IMG/VR virus record: IMGVR_UViG_3300028595_000065
Span: 1-21,150 of that record
DNA length: 21,150 nt
Direction: 5' to 3' (one strand)
DNA from: a virus
Shown: positions 12,242 to 18,725 of the stretch, piece by piece
Layout of the letters: every line of letters starts with the position of its first letter
Numbering within the stretch: position 1 is the first letter of the stretch
Position numbers and translations under genes: made by a program
Notes under the pieces: generated by a model
Told to the model about the DNA's origin: nothing
Databases searched by the model: none
The model's input: the letters and a program-made list of their open reading frames with translations, nothing else

Positions 12242-12756
12242 GACTCGAGGACTACCTGATGAGGGCCCTGGACCACGGGGTGTACGTGAACGTCGGCACC
12301 CACGACCACCACGATCAGCCGGAAAACATCGAGGTGTCGAACACCACCTTGAGCGTTCAGCCCCTGCCTGGGGGACCGGGGGTGTGGGAGATCGACATTC
12401 CGGACGAGGCGACCCTGGTGATGTTCAGCTTCCGCAGCAACCACACTGTGGCCAACGGGGGAGCCAAGGCTGGTGTCATAGGGGTGGCCAACGACAACAG
12501 CTTGCACACCACGGCCATGGGCCTGGGCGGTCACGGGACTCTGGGTACATCTGCCTACAACCATGTGTACGCCAAGCCGGCGGCAGCCCTGAACCTGAGC
12601 GACAAGATCTTCAGCGCGGGAGGGGACCTGATCAGTCTCACCGAGGCCTACATCACCGGGACCGTTCCCAACCGGAAGCTGCGGACGGAGTGGACGAACT
12701 ACGGAGCCAGCACGTTGACGCTGAACTGCTGGGGACAGATAGCGGTGATCGGATGA
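12238..12756 (+). CDS. DHH-motif virion-region protein, paralogue 3 of 3
   Basis: ATG 12238 overlaps the upstream stop. The protein opens MRLEDYLMRALDHG and has HDHH at 22-25. A beta-rich body follows, with a Gly/Ala/Thr-rich middle (NGGAKAGVIGVANDNSLHTT). The C-terminal block LSDKIFSAGGDLISLTEAYI through LNCWGQIAVI aligns with paralogues 1 and 2. 172 residues. It is directly followed, with a four-base overlap, by the glycosyltransferase, so the two are translationally coupled; the paralogues are therefore the nearest candidates for its acceptor, which is an inference from order only. Confidence 0.68.
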   Translation: MRLEDYLMRALDHGVYVNVGTHDHHDQPENIEVSNTTLSVQPLPGGPGVWEIDIPDEATLVMFSFRSNHTVANGGAKAGVIGVANDNSLHTTAMGLGGHGTLGTSAYNHVYAKPAAALNLSDKIFSAGGDLISLTEAYITGTVPNRKLRTEWTNYGASTLTLNCWGQIAVIG

Positions 12757-13898
12757 ACATCTTGATGGTGTGCATGGAGGATCCCTGGGACATCCTGGGA
12801 GGCAGGGGTGTCGCGGTGCGGGAGATGAGTCAGGCCCTGGCGAAGCAGGGCCACGAGGTGACCGTGGCCTGTTCGGGAGAGAAGGGGGGCAAGATCAAGG
12901 GCGTGAGGAAGGTGGTTAGCGACAAACTGATCTGCTGGAAACCTCGGAACGCGAACGTGTCCAGCCTCCTTGCCATGGACGTGCAAATGTTTCGGAGCAT
13001 AGCCAAGCTACTTGCCACCGGGGAAAGATGGGATGTAGTGCACGTCCATGACTGGGATGCTGTGCAAACCGGACGGTGCATCAGGGATGCTTTGGAGATC
13101 CCGATGGTTGGAAGCCTTCACCTGTCTATGACGTATCTGAACCGGGACGGGCAGGCCACTATAACCGATGACCTTCTGTACTGCATGCAGCAGGAGGCCC
13201 ATCTGGTGGCCGACTCAGATGCCCTGATAGTCTCGTCAGCTGCGTATGCTGATCTGGTGCGCCGTCATTTTATGGTCGAGAGGAAGGTGGATGTCGTGCC
13301 CAACGGCATAGACACCAAGTGGTGGAAGGCCAACGGAACACCTCGAGCCGAAAACTTGGCTTTGTTCGTGGGCAGGATCGCCGAGATGAAGGGAGTTCGG
13401 GAGATCCTCGAGGCCGTGGAGGCCGGCACGGACTACATGGTCTGGCTCGTGGGAGAAGTGAACGCCAACACCGAGGAAGAGAAGGAGAGCTGGCCGCTTA
13501 CCCGTAAGATCCGGGCCCTCGAGGCTGAGGGGAAACTGAGCTGGATGGGGTTCAAGGATCACAAGGAGCTGCGGAAGTTGTACAGCATGGCCACCGTGGG
13601 ACTGATGCCGTCGGTCCATGAGCCGTTCGGGATCGCGGCCCTGGAACACATGGCGATGGGCGTTCCGTTGATCTCCAGTGAGCGTGGCGGCCTGAGGGAG
13701 ATCGTGGTAGACAAGCAGGGCGCAGAGTATGCGCTGATCATCGAGCCGGATCCCCAGCAGATCCGGGCGGCTCTGGAGATGTGCAAAGACGAGGGAGTGC
13801 GGAAGAGCTTGAGTGCGGCCGGAGTGAAACGGGCCAGGGAGTTTTCCTGGCCGGCGGCAGCAGAGAAACTAGTAGAGATCTACAGGAGGGTGGCGTGA
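12753..13898 (+). CDS. GT4-family (GT-B fold) glycosyltransferase
   Basis: A complete 381-residue GT4-type enzyme that would transfer a sugar from a nucleotide donor to an unknown acceptor. The N-terminal Rossmann domain shows MNILMVCMED with the GGRG loop at 16-19 and VHVHDW at 96-101. The linker has VVPNGID at 181-187. The C-terminal donor-binding domain has FVGRIAEMKGV at 205-215 and the E290-PFGIAAL-E298 pair (EX7E), followed by GVPLISSERGG. All motifs are intact. ATG 12753 overlaps the preceding stop; longer upstream extension lies inside paralogue 3 and is rejected. Location within a virion operon suggests modification of a virion protein or host surface glycan. The exact sugar cannot be read. 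Confidence 0.9.
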   Translation: MNILMVCMEDPWDILGGRGVAVREMSQALAKQGHEVTVACSGEKGGKIKGVRKVVSDKLICWKPRNANVSSLLAMDVQMFRSIAKLLATGERWDVVHVHDWDAVQTGRCIRDALEIPMVGSLHLSMTYLNRDGQATITDDLLYCMQQEAHLVADSDALIVSSAAYADLVRRHFMVERKVDVVPNGIDTKWWKANGTPRAENLALFVGRIAEMKGVREILEAVEAGTDYMVWLVGEVNANTEEEKESWPLTRKIRALEAEGKLSWMGFKDHKELRKLYSMATVGLMPSVHEPFGIAALEHMAMGVPLISSERGGLREIVVDKQGAEYALIIEPDPQQIRAALEMCKDEGVRKSLSAAGVKRAREFSWPAAAEKLVEIYRRVA

Positions 13899-14380
13899 TC
13901 GTACTGACGGAAGCGATAACAGTGAGAAACCTGAGCCGGGTCAAGGTGCAGAACGTGAGCTACGAGGCCAACGAAGAAAGAGGCCAGGAGTGGGCAGAGG
14001 TCTGGTGTGACTACGGGTACATGGAGGACGGGAGTTTCTTGTCCTATCCCCACCCGGTGACCAAAACTTCGGTCCTGTACTTCAAGTTCGAGAACGGCAT
14101 GCACCCGGAACGGGCCGGCATGATGCTCGGGCGATGTGACACTTGTAATGCTTGGTACTTCGCTGTCAGTGGCCCCTGCACCGAGCCGGGCTGCAGCGGG
14201 ACCATCGAACCGTTCCCCAGCTACAACCGGTTCCGGAACAAGATCGACGCATCGACGGAGCGGGACGTGTTTACAGCTACCGAGGCGTTCCTGGTGCACA
14301 AGGATGGGACTGAAGGGCTGCGGTTCCCAAACCCGGATGACATCAGCGATGTCCGGCCCCTGGTGGGTGGTACAGCATGA
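13895..14380 (+). CDS. Zinc-ribbon-containing hypothetical protein (161 aa)
   Basis: GTG 13895 overlaps the glycosyltransferase stop and follows CAGGAGGGTGGC. The protein contains C81-x2-C84 and C95-x4-C100 (CDTCNAWYFAVSGPC and TEPGC), a plausible zinc site, embedded between beta-rich parts. The N-terminal half contains WAEVWCDYGYMEDGSFLSYP, and the C-terminal part FLVHKDGTEGLRFPNPDDI. No known family is recognised. It is coupled at both ends to its neighbours (ATGA at 14377). It may be a minor virion protein or an accessory of the glycosyltransferase. Confidence 0.68.
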   Translation: MIVLTEAITVRNLSRVKVQNVSYEANEERGQEWAEVWCDYGYMEDGSFLSYPHPVTKTSVLYFKFENGMHPERAGMMLGRCDTCNAWYFAVSGPCTEPGCSGTIEPFPSYNRFRNKIDASTERDVFTATEAFLVHKDGTEGLRFPNPDDISDVRPLVGGTA

Positions 14381-15000
14381 TCGTCAGGCCTTCCTCCACA
14401 GAACGGATCCATGCCCTGGCCCTGGATGAGTCCCTGGATCCGGTTACCGGCAAGACGGATCTGCTGATCTCGATCTGGCGGGTATCGGACGGGTTCTACC
14501 TGGACTTCAACGACTCGACGTTCAAGGCCGCAGGCTGGACAACTCGCCAGACTCCCATGACGGAGTTCGATGCCACCAACGCTCCGGGAGAGTACTACTA
14601 CGACTTCTCCGTGCCGGCCGGCGATGAGGTCTATATCGCTCGAGTGGATCAGAGCCCAGGCACCGATGTGGCGAACCTGCCCCAGCTCGGGGAACTGAGG
14701 GCCGTCACCTACTACGTGGTGGGGATCGAGAAGAACACCGACCTGGATGCCTTCGAGTTCCTCATGGTGGATCCTGGAGAGAACTACCTGACCGGGTTGA
14801 CAGTGACAGCCCAGCGATCGATCGACGGTGCGGCCTTTGCCGGCTGTGCGAACGCTGTCACCGAGGTGGGCCTGGGGATCTACAAGATCGATCTGGCGGC
14901 AAGCGACCTGAACGGTAATGTCATCACTCTGCTGTTCTCGGCCACAGGGGCCCGGAACCGCTACATCACCATCGTGACCAACGAGGCGATCGCAGCATGA
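14377..15000 (+). CDS. Two-domain beta-sandwich virion protein (207 aa)
   Basis: The protein appears to consist of two Ig-like or related beta units. The first (about 20-105) has KTDLLISIWRVSDGFYLDF and PGEYYYDFSVPAGDEVYIARV. The second (about 130-205) has YLTGLTVTAQRSIDGAAF, EVGLGIYKIDLAASDLNG and LLFSATGARNRYITIVT. The second unit is a domain I recall from many phage capsid- and tail-associated proteins of unknown detailed role. A central segment (LRAVTYYVVGIEKNT) links them. Start ATG overlaps the preceding TGA. Likely a virion decoration or tail protein. Confidence 0.72.
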   Translation: MIVRPSSTERIHALALDESLDPVTGKTDLLISIWRVSDGFYLDFNDSTFKAAGWTTRQTPMTEFDATNAPGEYYYDFSVPAGDEVYIARVDQSPGTDVANLPQLGELRAVTYYVVGIEKNTDLDAFEFLMVDPGENYLTGLTVTAQRSIDGAAFAGCANAVTEVGLGIYKIDLAASDLNGNVITLLFSATGARNRYITIVTNEAIAA

Positions 15001-15209
15001 AAAAGCCTGTCCTGCTTTCGAGTCAGCGGTTCGAGTACGACTCCAAGGGACCGGCTGGTGCAAGCGGGGAGTGGCATCTATTCAGCTCCCAGAGGTGGGA
15101 TGAGACAGCCATCGTGCCGTTCGTGCCGGAGGACATCTTCGGGCTAAACCGGAAGCGGTTCATCGACACAGAACGGAGGACGCTGGCGGGGAGGTTCGAG
15201 GGACCATGA
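14997..15209 (+). CDS. Small hypothetical protein (70 aa)
   Basis: ATG 14997 overlaps the upstream stop. The peptide is polar, with SSQRFEYDSKGPAGASGEW and a repeated SSQR element (residues 8-11 and about 30-33). It ends basic to acidic (LNRKRFIDTERRTLAGRFEG). No hydrophobic segment, signal or known motif is seen. Its overlaps with both neighbours and compatible codon use support that it is translated. Function unknown. Confidence 0.62.
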   Translation: MKKPVLLSSQRFEYDSKGPAGASGEWHLFSSQRWDETAIVPFVPEDIFGLNRKRFIDTERRTLAGRFEGP

Positions 15210-15496
15210 GCGTATCAGGCGGTTGGATCAAAACCATGGATGAACAGGGGGATGTCCTCACCGGGTGCTACGTGGACTACATCCGCTGGGTCTGTCCCTC
15301 TACGCCCGGAGTGGGGCCTTCGGCTCCAGGCCACAAGCTGGTGATCACCTTCTTGGATGAGAATGGGGACACCAACACGATCTACGCTGTGGCCAACGGG
15401 TCGAACTTTTCAGACATCATCTGGGTCAACCTGAAAGGGGACCTGACCCTGACCACCATGGAAGCCGGTCTGGTGAACGTGTTCTTGAGGAGATAG
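15206..15496 (+). CDS. Small beta-rich hypothetical protein (96 aa)
   Basis: ATG 15206 overlaps the preceding TGA. The protein shows alternating strands: VDYIRWVC, HKLVITFLDENGD, then NTIYAVANGSNFSDIIWVN and VNVFLR. The order HKLVIT..., acidic turn, IYxxxA-GxNFSDI, matches small phage proteins seen next to the tail nozzle gene in other podoviruses as I recall them. Probably a minor tail or virion component. There is a Pro/Gly-rich loop (PSTPGVGPSAPG) in the middle. No enzyme motif is present. Confidence 0.65.
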   Translation: MSVSGGWIKTMDEQGDVLTGCYVDYIRWVCPSTPGVGPSAPGHKLVITFLDENGDTNTIYAVANGSNFSDIIWVNLKGDLTLTTMEAGLVNVFLRR

Positions 15497-15498
15497 CG

Positions 15499-17766
15499 AT
15501 GAGTTACGCCACAGTACTGCTGGCCAGGTTTATCAAGGGAGAGGTGAGCGACTTTGTCTCCGGTCAGATCGATGTCCCGGACACTCTGGCCTCCCTGAAG
15601 ACCTGCGAAAACATGCTTCCCCTGCCCCAGGGGCCAGCTCGTCGCCGGGCTGGGACGATCTGGATCTACGACTACGATCCCAGCGACCACGGGGACTTGG
15701 CAAGGTTGGTGCCCTACGAGAGGAACGCCGATCAGGCCTATGTCTTGAAGTTCACCGATCTCAAGATCCGGATCTACACCAACGACACAGCAGCACCATA
15801 TGAACCGGAGCAGATCATTACTGGCGGTCTGGCTCCCGTCGAGGTGGTCACGCCCTACACAGAGGCCCAGCTGTTCGAGCTGCAGTTTGCCCAGCAGCTG
15901 GACGAGCTGTACATCGCGCATCCGGCCCATCACCTGAAGATCCTCAAACGAACGACCGATGATCTGACCTGGACACTGACCGATGCGGTGATGAAGAACG
16001 ACGGGGGTACGGACATCTTCAACACAGCAGGGCCTCCGGCAGAGTATCCACGATGCGTGGCCTTCTACCAGTCCCGGGTGATCGTGGCCGGCACCGATGC
16101 AGAACCGCAGACGGTCTGGGGGTCTGCGGTGGGTGACTACACTTCGTTCAACTACGATGCGGCCTCGCCAAACGACGCAGATGGCTGGAAGTTCCCCCTG
16201 GCCGACTACCGGACCGACACGATCGTGTGGATCACGGGAGGATCTGACCTGCTGATCGGTACGATCGGAGCTGCATGGATCATGACGGGAGGAGGAGGGC
16301 CCCTCACGCCTACCAACGTCCAGGCAGCTCCCCAGGTCTTCTGGGGATCCTATCCCCTGCAGCCGGCGAAGGTGGGAGCCCTGGTCCTGTTCTTGTTGAA
16401 GAACCAGCAGTATGTCCGGGCCATGCAGTACCGCCTCGAGCGAAACGGCTACGAGGCACCGGACATGACGATGGCCGCCTCTCACATCGGAGAAAGCGGG
16501 ATCGTGGACTGGGCCGTCCAGACCTCCCCCCACACGATCCTGTGGGCCGTGAGAGCTGATGGGGTCCTGCTGTCCTTCTCCTTCGAGGGGGGAGCCGTGG
16601 CCGGCTGGGCCCGGCACACCACAGAGGGCGAATTCGAGAGTGTGGCTGTGATCCCCAACGGGTTCGAGGATCTGATCTACGTCAGCGTGAAGCGGAACGT
16701 CAACGGCTCGGATGTCCGCTACATCGAGTACTTCGACAAGTTCGCCGCAGAGAGCCAGTCTCTGGGCGTGTTCGTGGACTGTGCGAAGATCTTCAACCCG
16801 GACAACGACGGCTACTTTTCGTTCAACGATATCTCTGCGATCGCCCTGACCGATCCGATCCGGCTGACCGTCCTGGGGAACCCCTTTCAGAACGGGGACA
16901 TCGTCCAGATCACGGAGGTGGTGGGGACCACAGAGCTGAACGGCAAGTACTACAGTGTCCAGAAGTTTGGAGCGAACCTGCTGGACCTGTACCTGGAAGA
17001 TGGGTCTGATGGGGTAGATGGGACCCTCGAGCAGCTGACCATCGATGTGGATCCTTCCCCCAACAACTTCGCCGTGGGGGCAACGATCACCGGCCAGACA
17101 TCGCTTGAGACCTGTGTCGTGGTGAGTGTGATCGACAACAAGAACTACATCGTCAGCGCCCGGAGCGGGGTGTTCACTGATGGGGAGATCCTCGATGACG
17201 GGACCAACTCCGCAGACTGTGGGGCCGGCTTCCCGGTCTTTGTGGCTGAGTACACGCCCTACGTGAGCGGGGGCAAGGTCCTGTTTGCCAGAACGACCTT
17301 GGACGATCTGGACCACCTGGAGGATGAGGAGGTCTCGATCCTCACCGATGGAGCCAACCATCCGAACCGGACGGTAGCCTCTGGAGAGGTCTCCCTGCAG
17401 GTCCACGCCTATTACGCGATCGCCGGGCTTCCCTACACTTCGATCCTGCAGCCGTTGAGGATCGAGGGTGGTGGGGAGACTGGGCCCTCCCTGGGCAAGA
17501 TGAAACGGATCTACGCAGTGACCATACGGTTCATAGAGAGCCTGGGCGCGAAGATCGGTCAGACCCTGGACGACTTGAAGATCCTGCCTTTCCGGGAGGG
17601 AGCCACAGAGATGGATCAGGCCGAGCCCCTGTACTCCGGGGACCGGAGGATCGAGTTCGACGGGGACTATACGTTCGACAACTACGTGATCATCGTACAG
17701 GACCAGCCCCTGCCCATGGTGGTGGCGGCCATCGCGGTTGAGATGGAGACCTATGAGGGCACTTGA
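15499..17766 (+). CDS. Tail nozzle (T7 gp12-like tail tubular protein B) with E1_FCCH-like insert
   Basis: A 755-residue protein, close to T7 gp12 in length. The N-terminus has the family pattern: VSDFVSGQIDVPDTLASLKTC followed by ENMLPLPQGPARRRAGT. The propeller-like body includes LFELQFAQQLDELYIAHPAH, CVAFYQSRVIVAGT and GWKFPLADYRTDTIVWITGG. About residues 435-507 resemble the phage E1_FCCH domain (ITEVVGTTELNGKYYSV). About 509-581 hold the same GATITGQTS...GVFTDGEIL unit as the protein at 9238. The C-terminal region returns to nozzle-type sequence (SLGKMKRIYAVTIRF). It forms the distal tube of the short tail. ATG follows TGAGGAGATAGCG. Confidence 0.88.
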   Translation: MSYATVLLARFIKGEVSDFVSGQIDVPDTLASLKTCENMLPLPQGPARRRAGTIWIYDYDPSDHGDLARLVPYERNADQAYVLKFTDLKIRIYTNDTAAPYEPEQIITGGLAPVEVVTPYTEAQLFELQFAQQLDELYIAHPAHHLKILKRTTDDLTWTLTDAVMKNDGGTDIFNTAGPPAEYPRCVAFYQSRVIVAGTDAEPQTVWGSAVGDYTSFNYDAASPNDADGWKFPLADYRTDTIVWITGGSDLLIGTIGAAWIMTGGGGPLTPTNVQAAPQVFWGSYPLQPAKVGALVLFLLKNQQYVRAMQYRLERNGYEAPDMTMAASHIGESGIVDWAVQTSPHTILWAVRADGVLLSFSFEGGAVAGWARHTTEGEFESVAVIPNGFEDLIYVSVKRNVNGSDVRYIEYFDKFAAESQSLGVFVDCAKIFNPDNDGYFSFNDISAIALTDPIRLTVLGNPFQNGDIVQITEVVGTTELNGKYYSVQKFGANLLDLYLEDGSDGVDGTLEQLTIDVDPSPNNFAVGATITGQTSLETCVVVSVIDNKNYIVSARSGVFTDGEILDDGTNSADCGAGFPVFVAEYTPYVSGGKVLFARTTLDDLDHLEDEEVSILTDGANHPNRTVASGEVSLQVHAYYAIAGLPYTSILQPLRIEGGGETGPSLGKMKRIYAVTIRFIESLGAKIGQTLDDLKILPFREGATEMDQAEPLYSGDRRIEFDGDYTFDNYVIIVQDQPLPMVVAAIAVEMETYEGT

Positions 17767-18208
17767 TATTCGGGAAGCGAAGGTCTCTGATGTCATGAGT
17801 TTGCGGTTACGCAAGCCGGACCTGGACGTGATGGTAGACCTGGAGATCTATGCCGAGCAGAACCTGAGACAGGGGGCAGGTTATGCCCTGGTCGATGAGG
17901 ACACCAAGCAGGTCATCGCCACCTGCGGGATCATGCCCTACTGGGCCGGCATGGCCGAGATCTGGCTGTTGTGCGATCGAGATGTGGAGAGGTATGGGCA
18001 TGCTCTACTGCATGCCTGTCGTTGGTTGGTGGCCAGACACCAGACGGCAGATCAGCTGTGGAGGATGCAAGCCCACTGCCAAGCTGAGTGGGAGGAGGCG
18101 AACAACTTCATGCGGCACCTGGGCTTTCACATCGAAACGAGACTGCCCTACTTCGGTGTGAACCATGTGGACTATAACTTGTGGGCGTTACTGAAGAGGT
18201 GGGACTGA
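17753..18208 (+). CDS. GNAT-like protein (T7 gp13-like)
   Basis: The 151-residue protein begins DIREAKVSDV, continues with a helix and the strands YALVDEDTKQVIATCGI and EIWLLCD, and ends with EEANNFMRHLGFHIE, the layout of a GNAT acetyltransferase with the typical N-x-x-x-x-x-LGF element. In T7-like phages a related protein (gp13) is encoded directly before the internal core proteins, exactly this position. The acetyl-CoA loop is poorly conserved (RYGHAL), so activity is doubtful. ATG 17753 has GGAG five bases upstream; TTG 17738 is an alternative. It overlaps the nozzle gene by 14 bases. Confidence 0.75.
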   Translation: MRALDIREAKVSDVMSLRLRKPDLDVMVDLEIYAEQNLRQGAGYALVDEDTKQVIATCGIMPYWAGMAEIWLLCDRDVERYGHALLHACRWLVARHQTADQLWRMQAHCQAEWEEANNFMRHLGFHIETRLPYFGVNHVDYNLWALLKRWD

Positions 18209-18720
18209 TGGGTTTTATTACCAAACCGATCGAATTGGCTCAACAGCAGCAACAAACGATGCTCGAGGCAGAAGCTGCCGAGATCCGAACAGAGGCGACG
18301 ATATCCGGACTGCAGCATCAGCAGCAGCAGATCCAGGAACAGGCTGCCCGTCAGGAAGAACTGTACACTCGACAGGCCGAGGCGGCCATCGGCCGGGGGA
18401 CGGCTGCCTATGGCGCTTCTGGCGTGTCTCTGCAGGAGGGCAGCGCTTTGAATGTTCTTCAGTCTCAAAGACAGATCGCCGAAGAAGATGTCGCCTACTT
18501 GCGGGAAACAGCTGCCGCCCAGGTCGCTCAACTGGAAGAGCAGATCGGGTTCGCCAGAGAGGGTGGAGAGATCCAGCAGCAGTCTTTCGAGCTGCAGCAA
18601 CGGGCGATCACGTTCCAGGCGATCACGACCGGGTTCACCGAGCTGGCTAAGTTTGGGTTCAACATCGCCAGTGGAGGGATGGGCTCGATATCAAGCGGTG
18701 GTACGTCGATATGGGGGTAG
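18208..18720 (+). CDS. Internal virion/ejection protein (T7 gp14-like)
   Basis: A 170-residue helical protein, very rich in Gln, Glu and Ala (AQQQQQTMLEAEAAEI), with the hallmark AAYGASGVSLQEGSALNVL at 66-84 that I associate with small internal virion proteins of podoviruses. It ends in a Gly/Ser-rich hydrophobic segment (FGFNIASGGMGSISSGG) that could insert in the membrane. T7 gp14 forms an outer-membrane pore during ejection; a similar role is inferred. ATG 18208 follows GAGGTGGGACTG and overlaps the preceding stop, which is preferred over GTG 18181. Confidence 0.75.
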   Translation: MGFITKPIELAQQQQQTMLEAEAAEIRTEATISGLQHQQQQIQEQAARQEELYTRQAEAAIGRGTAAYGASGVSLQEGSALNVLQSQRQIAEEDVAYLRETAAAQVAQLEEQIGFAREGGEIQQQSFELQQRAITFQAITTGFTELAKFGFNIASGGMGSISSGGTSIWG

Positions 18721-18725
18721 GATAA

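Noticed and set aside
12384-12752. Long N-terminal extension of the glycosyltransferase frame
   Set aside because: It lies entirely inside paralogue 3 in another frame, has atypical composition, and the GT4 fold starts at MNILMVC from ATG 12753.
15499-17766. A real ubiquitin-activating enzyme
   Set aside because: Only a short FCCH-like beta segment is present; there is no adenylation domain or catalytic cysteine, and the rest is a phage nozzle.
15382-17814. An 810-codon open frame on the minus strand opposite the tail nozzle gene
   Set aside because: It mirrors the codon structure of the well-supported plus-strand nozzle gene, has low-complexity V/D/R/H/G-rich content, no ribosome binding site and no recognisable motif.
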